DNA from: Helichrysum umbraculigerum
Taxonomy: Eukaryota; Streptophyta; Magnoliopsida; Asterales; Asteraceae
Assembly: GCA_949592205.1 (NCBI GenBank)
Contig: CATIUR010000003.1
Location: 73,374,501 to 73,438,500, forward strand
Direction of reading: 5' to 3'
DNA: 64,000 nucleotides
The first letter of the stretch is position 1, and each line of letters starts with the position of its first letter. This document shows positions 34,151 through 46,172 of the stretch, in pieces. The position numbers were made by a program, and so were the translations under genes. The notes under the pieces are model-generated. The model saw only the letters and a program-made list of their open reading frames with translations, ran no database searches and had not been told where the DNA came from.

Positions 34151-37100
34151 GCACTGAAATCGTTTGTTATGATAAGGTCGTTCGCATCCCTCTCGTCGCC
34201 GGTAAAACTTTGATCATACAGGGGGAGACCGGTGGGATGAGACTAAATATCATCTCTTGTTTGAAAACTCAAAAATTTCTGAGAAAAGGTTATCCAGCAA
34301 TCCTCGCGCACATCATGGAGAAAAAGTCGGAGGAGAAGCGACTTGAGGATGTGCCCATCGTACGAGACTTCCCAGAAGTCTTTCCCGAAGAATTGTCTGG
34401 TCTACCACCGCCAAGACAGGTTGAGTTCTCAATCGATCTCGTGCCAGGTGCTGCACCTGTGGCTCGAGCACCATACCGCCTAGCCCCATCCGAACTTCAG
34501 GAGTTGTCCACTCAATTACAGGAACTCCTGGACAGAGGATTCATTAGACCGAGTTCTTCACCTTGGGGAGCTCCGGTCTTATTTGTGAAAAAGAAAGACG
34601 GTTCATTCAGAATGTGTATCGACTACCGAGAGTTGAACAAGTTGACCGTCAAAAACCGATATCAACTTCCTCGTATTGATGACCTGTTTGACCAACTTCA
34701 AGGATCGAGTTTTTATTCGAAGATCGATCTCCGATCAGGTTATCACCAGCTACGTGTTCGAGAAACCGACATCCCAAAAATTGCTTTCAGAACCCGTTAT
34801 GGGCATTACGAATTCCAGGTTATGCCATTCGGTCTAACCAACGCACCGGCCGTATTCATGGACCTTATGAATCGGGTGTGCAAACCGTATCTCGACAAGT
34901 TTGTCATTGTCTTCATTGACGACATCCTCATATACTCGCGAAACGAACAGGAACACGCACAACACCTCAAAACCATCCTAGAACTACTTAGGCATGAAGA
35001 GCTTTACGTTTACGCCAAATTCTCCAAGTGTGAGTTCTGGATGCAAACCGTTCAATTCCTTGGACACGTTATCGATAGTCAAGGAATTCATGTTGATCCA
35101 TCAAAAATCGAGGCTATCAAGTGCTGGCAAGCACCAACAACTCCAACCGAAGTACGGCAATTCCTAGGACTTGCCGGGTACTATCGGCGATTCATTGAAA
35201 ACTTCTCAAAAATAGCTCAACCACTCACGACACTGACTCAGAAGGACAACAAGTTCGATTGGACTAATAAGCCAGAGTCAGCATTTCAACTTCTGGAACA
35301 AAAGCTTTGCAGTGCTCCTATTCTATCATTACCCGAAGGCACCGATGACTTCGTGTATACTGCGATGCTTCTCACCAAGGTCTCGGTTGCGTTCTGATGC
35401 AACGAGACAAGGTCATTGCCTACGCTTCACGACAACTCAAAATTCACGAAAAGAACTACACCACTCATGACCTCGAACTTGGAGCTGTTGTGTTCGCTCT
35501 CAAAATCTGGAGATATTACCTCTACGGCACTAAGTGCACAATCTTTACCGACCACAAAAGTCTCCAACACATATTCGATCAGAAGGATCTCAACATGAGG
35601 CAACGTCGATGGGTCAAATTGCTTACCGATTACGACTGCGAAATCAAATACCACCCAGGGAAGGCAAATGTTGTTGCCGATGCCCTCAGTCGAAAAGAAC
35701 GATCGAAACCACTTCGAGTCCGAGCTCTTAGTATGACAATTCATAACGACCTAAATATTCAGATTCTCGCTGCTCAACTCGAAGCCCTGAAAACCAGTAA
35801 CATAAAAAATGAAGCCCTGTGAGGCATGGATAAACAATTCGAAATCAAACCTAACGGAGTTAGGTATTTCTCTAATCGAATCTGGTTGCCTAGTTTTGGG
35901 AACCTGCGAGACTTGGTGATGGATGAAGCTCACAAATCCAAATATTCTATTCACCCGGGATCCGAAAAAATGTATCATGGCATCAAGGAATTCTATTGGT
36001 GGCCGAACATGAAAACTGAAATAGCCACGTACGTCAGCAAGTGTCTTACTTGCTCGAAAGTCAAAGCCGAATATCAAAAACCTTCTGGTTTACTTCAACA
36101 ACCCGAGATTGCTCAATGGAAATGGGAACAAATCGCCATGAATTTCATAACCAAACTGCCAAAGTCATCGAGCGGTTGCGATACCATTTGGGTGATCGTT
36201 GATCGTCTCACGAAATTTGCCCATTTCATGGCGATCAAGGAAAATAAAATGGAACGCCTCACACAAATCTACATCAAGGAAATCATTTCCCGACACGGTG
36301 TTCCAATCTCGATTATCTCCTATAGGGATAGTCGCTTCACATCTCACTTTTGGCAATCACTTCAGAAATCGTTGGGTACCCGTCTTGATATGAGTATCGC
36401 ATACCACCCTCAAACCGACGGCCAAAATGAACGAACTATTCAAACAATGGAAGACATGCTACGAGCTTGCGTAGTTGACTTCGGTGTAAACTGGTAAAAG
36501 CATCTACCATTATGCGAGTTTTTGTATAACAACAACTACCATACCAGTATTGGAGCTGCACCTTTCGAGGCACTGTACGGTCGTAAGTACCGGTCACCTA
36601 TCTGTTGGACCAAAGTGGGAGATAGCCAACTCACTGGTCCGGAAATCATTCATGAAACCACCGAGAAAATCGTTGGTATCCAAAACAAACTTAAAGCCGC
36701 ACGTGATCGTCAGAAAAGTTATGCTGACGTGAGACGCAAACCCCTCGAGTTCCAGGTTGGGGATCGAGTACTACTCAAAGTTTCACCTTGGAAAGGTGCC
36801 ATTCGTTTCGGCAAACACGGAAAATTGAACCCTAGATACATTGGACCTTTTGAGATCCTCGAGAGGATTGGTCCAGTGGCATATCGATTGCAGCTGCCAC
36901 CCGAGCTCAGCAGCGTGCATCCCACTTTCCACATTTCTAACTTGAAGAAATGCTTGTCTGATGAGACACTAATTATCCCACTCGATGAAATTCGTATTGA
37001 CGACAAGCTTCACTTTGTTGAAGAACCCGCCGAAATCATGGACCGTGAGGTCAAACAACTCAAACAAAGTCGTATTCCCATCATTAAGGTCAGGTGGATT

Positions 37101-37202
37101 TCGCGGCGTGGTCCGGAATTCACTTGGGAACGGGAAGACCAAATGCGACTCAAGTATCCTCAGTTATTCACTGACTCTACATCAAATCCGACATCGAAAT
37201 AA
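34151..37202 (+). pseudogene. Decayed pol of a plus-strand Tekay-type element
   Basis: Translation matches the array's pol from just after the protease active site to the chromodomain and the natural stop (37200-37202). Gag, PBS and 5' LTR are missing because the array interrupts it at 34150 and the far side is deleted. RT FIDD, integrase HHCC and the chromodomain-like end are recognisable. Breaks: a 2-bp deletion in the RNase H catalytic segment (about 35352-35358), TGA at 35820-35822, TAA at 36495-36497, and a 6-bp in-frame duplication at about 35005-35010. Several other substitutions lie at conserved sites. It cannot make a functional polyprotein. Confidence 0.93.
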
Positions 37203-37225
37203 ATTTCGGGACGAAATTCTTCTAA

Positions 37226-37237
37226 CAGGGGGAGAAT
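37226..37237 (+). promoter_or_regulatory. Polypurine tract of plus-strand element
   Basis: AACAGGGGGAGAA ends at 37237, directly before the LTR start TGTGACACCC. Confidence 0.88.
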
Positions 37238-39634
37238 GTGACACCCGTCAAATTAGGACTAGTAATTAGTGCCTAGTCAATTGTAATATATGTAATTAGT
37301 TCTGTGTTAGGCTAATTAATGTATCGATATATATATTGTTGAATATATACAATTATGCGATTTGATTAAATCGTACGCAATTTAAATCGAATGCAATTCG
37401 GTTCAAGTTAACACGGACTTTGGTGAACAATTTTATTAAGTAATTTAACATTATTTAATAATACTATCGTATTTAAAATATTATTTTGATAATATTTCAT
37501 ATTCATTTCGTATAGTACAATTAACAATTTCGCGATTAAAAATATTAAACGCGCAAACAATCCAAAATAAAGATAAGTTATATTTTATAACTCAAATATA
37601 AAGTATTTAATGAAATACTTCAACCAAGATACCGAGTAATTTTTCGTATTTTAAAATGTATATTTAAACGCGTATTAAATCAATTAAACGTTTAAACGAT
37701 CGGGAAAACGAACATCGCACGGAGCGCGAGTACACGGGAACAAAATGGGAACCAACCACACTTGGGTGGGGCCCAAGTGGGCCGGCCCCCATATCACCAA
37801 TATCACCATCATCTTTTTTTTTCATTTCATCATTTCTCTCTTCTCTCTCTCTCTCTTCTTCTTTTTCTCTCAAACAAACACAAACCCACAACCTCCTTTA
37901 ATCACAAAATAACATCAAAAAACGACCTCGAATCCTCACGCTTTTTTGGAAGAAAAGATTCACCGCGTCACGATCTACGTTTCTACCTTTTCGGATTTCT
38001 CCGGCGTTAACTCGTAAGTTTCCGACAATTCTCGAAAACTCTTAAATCTTGGTTATTTTACTTGTTTGCGGTTTGTATAAGCTTAAAATGTCCAAATATG
38101 GGTTGGGTAAAAGATTTGGACCAAACGGTGGCCGGAAAACTCGTTTTCGACTCAAAATCCGGCGAACAGACGTAAATGTCGCTAGTGTGCCAAAAATAGT
38201 GCTAGCGACACTAGCAAAGTGTCGCTAAGCCAAGTGTCGCCCATATAACGACACTACTTCCGTGTCGCTGAAATACTTAAATTAGATTTATACTAGCGAC
38301 ACTACCTTAGTGACGCCATAATTGAAGAAGTGTCGCCTATAGCGACACTAATCAAGTGTCGCTAATCAATTGAAAATCACAAATTCAGCGACACTCACCT
38401 AGTGTCGCCAAACTAGTGCCGCCTATAGCGACACTCGCCTAGTGTCGCCTAACTAGTGTCGCCTATAGCGACGCTAGCCTAGTGTCGCCAAAAACAGAAA
38501 AGTTGAACTATTTTCTAAGTACTGGAATATGTTATACCAAACAAATCGGATACGATACAACTTATACACAAGACATATATACTTTGTATACAACAACACA
38601 AGTATAATAATAATAGTTGAGATTATCATTACAAACCGTCACCAACGGACCGTACACGTTTTCAAAACTCAAATCAATCAACCAAATAGTAGTCATTTGG
38701 ACATTTTAGTTGAATGAACAACCACAAAGGTAGTCTTTGTAACTACCTACTCACGCTTATAACCATCGCGTGTCGTGGACACCCTCAGGTTACAAGTCTT
38801 CGGATATCAATTCACGGCTAATCAATTCAAGTTTATTTAAAAAACGCTCAAGACTCAGGTGAGTCTCATGGCCCCTACTTTACTGTTTTTCTCAGGGGTG
38901 TGATATACTGCTCGTCATTCTTACAATATGAACGCAAGTACAAACTTTTCATATACTACATGAGTTATTTCACTAATCATTTCAAAGCCCTCCATCAGCA
39001 TAGTTTGGTAATACGTTGTAGCGTGAATATTAGTATATGGTACCATATAGGATTGACCCTCCTCGTCCGAGTTAGCATGCACTAACTGGGTAAACGGATG
39101 TACTAATATTTGTTCAGACGAGTGTAGATTAGGCACTCGTGGGAGGCACCTCGATCAGGTCCTTGAATGTGGATCCTGACCCCTCGACTTAAGCTCAGAC
39201 TATGTGCTCATGGCTGTATACTTTATCATTTGCTTGGTTACAAATCAGTACTTAAATCTTGCGGTTCATACGATAATATTTGATATACTAACCTGTGAGC
39301 TCACCAGCGTTTCGCTGACCCATTTTAGCATGTATCACAGGTACTCAGCAGTAGGATTGGACTGCCCTCAGGATCACTATAGCTCGAGTCAGCATGCAGA
39401 CATTAGAGATTTCCTTGCATTAATATATTTTGTAAAAGTATTTATGTATTGGAATCTCTCATTTTCAGAACACGAGCTATGTATAGCTTCAAAAGTTGTA
39501 AACATTTATTATATCAGTATATTTTGTAAAAACGACGCATATAGAGTCGTTTGCTATATCTGGTGTGCTTTGATAATTGATTATTCGCGCCCCTACCCGA
39601 TTCGCTTCCGCATCTTAAATTTGGGGGTGCGACA
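37238..39634 (+). repeat. 3' LTR (2397 bp) of the plus-strand Tekay-type element
   Basis: It starts TGTGACACCCGTC and ends TTTGGGGGTGCGACA. In sense order it has a CT-rich leader-like tract (37805-37875), CGTAAGTTTCCGACA (about 38010-38027), a palindrome cluster (38174-38495), CCGTCACCAACGG (about 38636-38650), CAGGTGAGTCTCATGGCCCC (about 38856-38876) and AGCTCACCAGC...TTAGCATGTATCACAGGTACTCAGCAG (about 39299-39352). The reading frames in it are low-complexity or shadows. Confidence 0.92.
38174..38495. repeat. AGCGACACT / AGTGTCGCT inverted-motif cluster in LTR
   Basis: About seventeen copies of TAGCGACAC or GTGTCGCTA/GTGTCGCC alternate in both orientations over 320 bp, for example GTGTCGCCTATAGCGACAC (perfect arms around a 3-base centre). 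The position relative to the flanking conserved blocks equals that of the clusters in the other Tekay-type LTRs. Confidence 0.92.
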
Positions 39635-40080
39635 TATCATGATTCATTTGTTATGGACTTAAAAACGAATGTTGTGAATAGATCTATTGGGTTGACACAC
39701 CCGCCCGGGTTAGTCGCGCTAATTGGTGAAACGGACGCATAATCATTTGACCCACTAAGTGTTCCGGATTAGACACTTACAAGATGCACCAACTACAAAT
39801 ATGTTAAGGTTTCGAATGCATAAGCTCATGGCAATAGTATAACTTTATTTTGCATTCGTGCAACATTGATGTGACGCAAAAAGTCATATTTTTAAGTATG
39901 ATATTCCACACTTTTTGGACACATCTTTGGTGAAAACATTCCAAAACAATCATTATTTACTAAAATTCACTAAAGTGCTCCAAATATAGGCGTTGCTACA
40001 AAAATCACTGAAAACGTCCAAATAACGAGCAAAACAGAGCGAATAAACAACAACCAATTCTCACACCCTCATTTACCTTA
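39635..40080. other. Unassigned sequence between two LTRs
   Basis: No gene is visible in this 446-bp stretch. It has short AT-rich segments and CACTAAAGTG-like words, and may be target DNA of the neighbouring LTR elements. Confidence 0.5.
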
Positions 40081-40365
40081 TGATAAGCACATTCTAACCT
40101 TATGATATGTTGCAATAGGTAAAAACGAGACGGGAGAATCAAGAATCATGCAAATTGGGTGAAGAACGGAAGAGATACGGCTTCTACCATATCGTTAAAA
40201 GTCATTCCAAACATTCTTGAGCTACACTCATCCAATTTCTGTGAAATTGGTACCATTAGAAGCGTAACGGAATTACGAAACCGTGAGCGCAAGAATCGCC
40301 TCAAACGGACATGTAACGAAGGAGATACGGGCGTTTTAAGCAACGAAGGAAAGCCGAAACACCCC

Positions 40366-40441
40366 GTATACGGCCTTGGCAAGCCATATACGGCCCCACA
40401 TGACCGTATACGGCCTTTTAAGGCCATATACGGCCCTTCTA
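40366..40441. repeat. GTATACGGCC palindrome cluster
   Basis: Four copies of (C)CGTATACGGCC or CCATATACGGCC lie within 76 bp; GGCC arms flank TATA centres. They are about 200 bp upstream of the TATA box. Confidence 0.88.
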
Positions 40442-40541
40442 ACCCCATATTCTGTTTTGGCAAGGCTTGGGTCCATCCGGTCATCCCCCTTCATGCTTGG
40501 TTCGCTTGTACGATGCGCTTTGATGTTTATACGTATTTCTC

Positions 40542-40632
40542 CTTTGGCTCCAAGCATTATTTCTTTGGCTCCAAGAATGGCTTCAACTTTGGCTCCAAGT
40601 TTGGCTCCATGGCTCATTGCTTTGGCTCCAAG
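40542..40632. repeat. TTTGGCTCCAAG repeats directly upstream of TATA box
   Basis: Five copies of TTTGGCTCCAAG/T, each with TTGG and CCAA arms around CT. The last ends 12 bp before the TATA box, a promoter-proximal arrangement. Confidence 0.88.
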
Positions 40633-40644
40633 TTGATCTTTGCC

Positions 40645-40652
40645 TATAAATA
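40645..40652 (+). promoter_or_regulatory. TATA box of LTR promoter
   Basis: TATAAATA in the context GCCTATAAATAGAGCCC. A CACACC-rich candidate start lies about 25-35 bp downstream. Confidence 0.78.
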
Positions 40653-40722
40653 GAGCCCATCACCTCCACATTTCACACACCATTCTCATTTCTCATTTCT
40701 CACTTTCTCTCTCACACATTCT

Positions 40723-40842
40723 CTCTCTAGCACTACTCTTAGGAGTTAGAGGAGAATTGTTCTTGTAATTAGTTCCTCTCTCTAGTTTCTCTCTCTAGCA
40801 ATACTCTTAGGAGTTAGAGGAGAACTAGAGAGAGATTAGTTA
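40723..40842. repeat. Duplicated 40-bp leader segment
   Basis: TCTCTCTAGCACTACTCTTAG followed by GAGTTAGAGGAGAA occurs at about 40723 and again at about 40790 with one or two changes. It lies in the presumed transcribed part of the LTR. Confidence 0.75.
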
Positions 40843-41544
40843 TGTAGTTAATTAGTAGAAGCTAGCATTGTAATACTTGGATATTGTACGAAGAAATACA
40901 AGTTGTTATTCTGCTCGCAATTCGTATCGGTATTATCTATCCTTTCTATTATTAATTTGTCATATTGTTCTTGTTTGATGTATGTGATTTATTAATATTA
41001 GAAATGTTTATTGTTATGCATTGTGAGTAGTGTGCTTGTATGTTTGTCATGATTTAAAATAGTAGTGATGATGTTACTTCTAATATATGATATTGGGATA
41101 ACAACATTATGAAACAACGGAGGTAACGTTATACGGCTTTCATTTGTATAGCGCCGGAAACATCACTAATGTGTGGAGTACGGAACGTGGAAGCTATGAA
41201 AGTCGTGGGCACAATCCGTTGTGGAATAATGTTCCCGATCATTATATAACTGGGAGTTGTTATACTTTGTTATCTGTCTAAGCTTATCCTGAATATAGAT
41301 CTAGTGTCTCATCACCCTTTCCAGACTTTCACGTGACTGTTTCCCTTAGGATAGGACTTTGCAAACCCTAATACTACGTAGATACAGTTATCTCCAGTTA
41401 CAGTAGGAAGCTATGAACTTTCTGTAAAACGGCACAGTACTTCGTATAGCGTCAAATATGTGGAAGCTAAGGAAACGCTGTAGGACTGTTTCATCGTGGA
41501 ATACCTAGAAGTGACCCTTCTAGAACTCGGGTCTAGGAATTAAA

Positions 41545-41703
41545 GCTGTGGAAATGCTCGTTGCCCTGTACACCGTTATTACACCTAAGATCTGGAAAGC
41601 TGTGGAAATGCTTAAATGCCCGGTACACCGTTAGTACATCTAGGATCAGGAACACTGTGGAAATGCCTAATTGCCCTGTACACCGTGAGTATTCCTAGGG
41701 ATG
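41545..41703. repeat. 54-bp tandem repeat, three copies
   Basis: The unit begins CTGTGGAAATGC, continues TGCCC-GTACACCGTTA and ends near TCTAGGATC. Copies start at about 41545, 41599 and 41653. Confidence 0.85.
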
Positions 41704-42555
41704 AACGCCTGAATGTAAAGGAGGGTCTATGTTTATGACGGTAGAATATATGCTTCAATGAATGAATACAGAGTTCTGTCAAAAGGGCTTAATGCTCCAT
41801 AAACATTGCTTAACTCTACAATACCGATAGTTTAGAATAACAACAGTTAACAACCAGTACACAGTTAGATAATAACAAATAGACTTAGGGGTTAAATAAG
41901 GCCAGTAAATACAATTGCGGCATGTTGCCTTATGCCTACTCCCTAGATAAATCAAGGGTGACTTTGTCTTATTCAAGCAAAAGTTCAGGGGGGGTTTGAA
42001 AACAGTCTGATCTGATCAGGGTTCATGATAGCCTAGGTACTCAGTGACATACGTATTTAGATCCGGAACTAAATAAGTAGGGTCCTAGTGTTTACAACTA
42101 AGTTTATCTGTCTATTAACTGACTGTGTCCCCAATAAACATCATCCTAACTATATGCTATCCTAAATCATGGTGAACCACGTCTTTGTTATGTTTAAGTG
42201 TTACATATGTGCTAGCTTCCTTTTACTTTTATGTTTTATTAGTTTTAGTAGTTTTAATTAGATAAAAATCAAATCAAATACCTATCCAACTATCCAAACC
42301 CTAGCTTGATCACTAAGTTATCTGAACGAGCTCTGTTTCAATTCTGCCGTCGTGAGGAACGACCCTGGATCATCCTTACCATATACTAGTATCAGGTATT
42401 CGTACCAAGTACCAGTAGATAGTACGGAGGATTAGGCTCCCCCGACAAAATATAAATTTAAAACTACTCACTGACGCCGTGCCCAGCGGAAAGGTCCGCA
42501 ACGACGGGAAGCGATTCCTGAACCGACCGTTGGGTGCGCGTCAAGTGCAACATCT

Positions 42556-43097
42556 ATGGAAATCTTGTGGTTCATGTTACCAATTAAAACACTTTTCATG
42601 ATATTGTATGTAGATACAATAGTCACTAAACATTTCATTTTATTGTGTGTTTCGCAATAACTATCTAAACCTTGTAGTTCATGTTACCAATTACAACACT
42701 TTTTTATGATATTGTATGTAGATACAATAGCCACTAAACATTTCATTTTATTGCGTGTTTCGCAATAACTATCTAAACCTTGTGGTTCATGTTACCAATT
42801 ACAACACTTTTCATGATATTGTATGTAGATACAATTGTCACTAAACTTTACGTTTTATTGCATGTTTCGCAATAACTATCTAAACCTTGTGGTTCAGGTT
42901 ACCGATTTAAATACTTTTCATGATATTGCGGGTAGATGCAATAGTCACTAAACTTTACGTTTTATTGCATGTTTCGCAACAACTATCAAAATCTTATGGT
43001 TCAGGTTACCAATTTCAATACTTTTCATGATATTGCGTGTAGATGCAATAGTTACTAAACTTTACATTTTATTGTGTGTTTCGCAATAACTATTTAA
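42556..43097. repeat. 107-bp tandem repeat, five copies
   Basis: TTCATGTTACCAATT-like starts recur at 42571, 42678, 42786, 42893 and 43000, a period of 107-108 bp. Each unit contains GATATTGTATGTAGATACAAT (ATTGTAT/ATACAAT arms) and TTTCGCAATAACTATC. The array abuts a decayed LTR end on its right. Confidence 0.9.
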
Positions 43098-43407
43098 ACA
43101 TATTTAAACCTATGAGCTCACCAACTTTATGTTGACTCTTTTTAGCATGTTATTCTCAAGTAACTAAGGACTTGTTGTATTAACATAGCCGTAGATGCAT
43201 CACTCATGGAGTCACTCATATAGCAAAGACATTTTCAAGAGAGATAGTTGTATAACTATTCTTGCATATTGGTGAAGTTGAAACAATGTAACCATTTGAA
43301 GTGTATTTATTCAAAACGACTCATATAGAGGTCGTTCGATGTAATCTTTGTTGTGATTCGGATTAGGTATGCTCCGTCGTGATTCCGCCACGGCAGGGTG
43401 CGACACT
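43098..43407 (+). repeat. Decayed end of a Tekay-type LTR
   Basis: TGAGCTCACCAAC, TTTTAGCATGTTAT and AACGACTCATATAGAGGTCGTT match, in order, the terminal 350 bp of the LTR at 37238-39634, and it ends GGGTGCGACA. Upstream parts are replaced by the 107-bp array, which may have grown inside this LTR. Confidence 0.7.
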
Positions 43408-43719
43408 AGTCTAAGTAAATACACCTTTCTCCAATTGATTGTTCTTCGTTGTTTTAAACTGCTTTAGTTGTTTAAGTTCTTATTTTTAATTAAGTTTTCA
43501 AAAATTGTTCGTACGGAACTAAAACGCCCCCATTTATTTGTGATTTAATTAGTTTAATTAATTATTTCAATTAAAATACCATTCCCTGTGGTTCGACATC
43601 CGGACTTACCTAAGCTATACTATTATTCGATTGGGTAATCTTGCCTAGTTGTGTGATAGCTTACTTAATTAATATCCATTTTCAATAATAAACTTTTTAA
43701 CTACTATCTAGCACACGTC
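43408..43719 (+). repeat. Decayed LTR end related to the 6124-6544 family
   Basis: CTAAGTAAATACA, GTACGGAACTAAAACG, CATTCCCTGTGGTTCGAC, TTGCCTAGTTGTGTGATAG and the end CACACGTCA follow the order of the LTR end at 6124-6544. Divergence is much higher than between the two copies of that element, so this is an older relic into which the Tekay-type LTR inserted. Confidence 0.7.
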
Positions 43720-44823
43720 ACATACCATATTAATTTAATAAGTTACTTACTTTCATTAGTTAGGACTTAGGTATGTACAATAACTATAAAAAGACACAAG
43801 ATGCACGTAAAAATTATACTTTAAGTTTTAGATTTTGATTATAGATACAAAAAATGCTAATTAAAATTCTAAACCAGTAACTTTTAATGAATAATTTAGT
43901 TCTTACCATATTTTTAAAATTGTAGCATAAATTTTAACAAAGTATATCTTTTATTTAAAATTTTCTAAATTTTCGAATACCATAAACTCATAAGTTTTAT
44001 CCACCTAATGTCACACCGAATAGAGAAAAACATATCATTTCAAACTTTAATTACCTAAAACCTCAAATTTTATGAGGTTGCTAAATTGGATCGAATTACG
44101 TATATTGTCAATCTATATGGTTATAGCTAAAAGAGATAATACATAATAAAATGCAATGTACATCCTAATATTACCGTCGCGTAGCATGGGTAGACAAATT
44201 CTTGTTAATTGTCATTTTCATCCGTGTAAATAACACTTTCAGTTTGTAAATAGATTTTTCCCGATTAAATCGGGAGCATCCTTTTTCCCAACGCCTTTTC
44301 GTACACACGACGTCGTTAGCCGGTTCTCACCAGTCACTAGTATATAGTTGTTGCAATCGCCGGCGACAACGTAACGGTCATCAATCCACCCTCTCATCCA
44401 AGATATTAAACTATCACTCTTTTTATACAAAATCCCTATAATTAAATTCATACATCTGTATTCATACTGGGCCTCTCCGATTTTCTCAAAAAGATTGCTT
44501 TTTTAAAGGTATTCTTCTTCTCGATCTGTTTTGTGACTAATTATGAACTGGGTATCTCGAATTATACAAAATGATTTAATTTTTAACGCTACTTTTTTTC
44601 CCAATCGCCAATTCTATAGGTGGGTTTTCTCCATCATCAATTTTCTGAGTGTATTGGAAGTGGGTCTCTAAGATTAGACAGGAAAGATTGAATCTTTATA
44701 GTTGGGGTTTCTCAATTTTCAATTTTGTGGGTCTGATTTTGCTTGGGTTTCATGAACCGTCGTTGAAGATGATGATGAATCTTTGAAGTCGAAAAAGAAT
44801 TAGGGGGAAACAAATATATAAGT
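43720..44823. other. Upstream region and 5' leader of the CASP-like gene
   Basis: AT-rich DNA with no supported gene. The part from about 44450, with TC-rich tracts, is the likely promoter and 5' UTR of the gene starting at 44824. An intron in this leader cannot be excluded. The small minus-strand frame at 44239-44451 has no support. Confidence 0.6.
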
Positions 44824-46138
44824 ATGAGCAATAGAAGCCGGCCATCAGTGCATCCATTGGATATTGAGGTTCCTCAAATAAGGGAAGGTATTGCTGCTGA
44901 TAATGGGGTTTTACCGGATGATACAGTGAGAATGAAGGATGTTCAAGGGATGCCCGGAACGCTGGCTGGTCTTGTTTTACGGTTTTTTCAGTTTGGGTTT
45001 GCTGCGGTTTCGGTTGCTGTCATGGCTGCCACTAGTGACTTCCCTTCTGTCACTGCGTTCCGGTAATTTCTAAAAGATTAAAAGGATTTTACCCAAGTTA
45101 TAAGTAATTACTTATTAATATCATTCTAATGTATGTTGCCTATAGATTGATGAATTTGGTCTTACTAATGCTAATTCGTCTAGGGTAACTTATGTATATG
45201 AAATTTAGGGGGGTGTTGGGGTGGCATTAGGATATGTATGTTGCCTATAGATTGATGAATTTGGTTTTAGTTAGAAAAACTCCTCTAGAGTACTACTTAT
45301 ACGTAATAGCTTGAAATTTAAGGGGTGTTTGTGATTGCCTATAGATTGATGGATTTGTCTCAGTTAAAGAGCTCCTCTAGGGTACTTCTTATGGATGTAA
45401 TTTAGGGGGTGTGAGATTGCATCGTGAAAGTGATCCTGTTGTTATCGTGTTTTCAGCTTGCAAATCATCAGTGGTGGATGATCTGTCTAGGAGCTGCTAG
45501 GAGTAGCCACAAAAAACTGATTCTGCTTTCGTAGTTACGTATATTAAGTTCTTCATTAATCAGAAGCACTCTAAACACTATTACTACAGCCAGTTTTGAG
45601 GGCTTGTTTGGTCAGTGCTTATTATTTCATATCACATAGTTAACCTTCCAAAAATGATGCCAAACACCCCTTTGAATGAGCAAAATGGGTGTCTTCTTTT
45701 TATCAAACTTGAGCAATTGCATAGAAACTTATTACGAAATGTGAATTACATATTCACCCAAAAGGGAATACTTGGAATGATGGCAATCTAGTACTTTTAA
45801 GAAGAAAATTTCATACAGATATAGAAGCATGTCTCTTTTATTGATATGTTATGAAATGGAGTGCGTCATATGGAATTTGTGAAGCAAAGGTGACAGGTTT
45901 TTTGTACCAGGTACCTTGTTGCAGCTCTAAGCTTGCAATGCTTGTGGAGTTTGTCACTTGCCATTGTTGATATTTATGCTCTTTTGGTGAAGCGATGTTT
46001 GAGAAATTCAAGAGTGATTGGTTTCTTTACTATTGGAGATGCGGTAAAGATGCTTACTATATTTATATCCTAGTATTTAAGTATTTATGTCTTTCTTAAA
46101 ACTAGTTTTTAACGCATGTGATTTCCTTAATTTATAGT

Positions 46139-46172
<34 letters not shown>

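Larger units (their letters stand above)
40081..42540 (+). repeat. Probable solo LTR of an Athila/Retand-like family
   Basis: It starts TGATAAGCAC, as does the LTR at 10251 (TGATAAGCAT), and ends GGGTGCGCGTCA, after which neither a PBS nor an interior is seen. It contains a TATA box (40645-40652), a CT-rich start region (40685-40735) and promoter-proximal palindromes. I found no clear 5-bp target-site duplication, so the ends are approximate and one may be truncated. Confidence 0.65.

Noticed and set aside
39204..39662. 152-codon plus-strand frame
   Set aside because: It covers the conserved non-coding end of the LTR; the same blocks in other LTRs are not open in this frame.
45598..45684. 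Possible MITE with GGGCTTGTTTGG and CCAAACACCCC ends
   Set aside because: Inverted ends are short and no target-site duplication was found.
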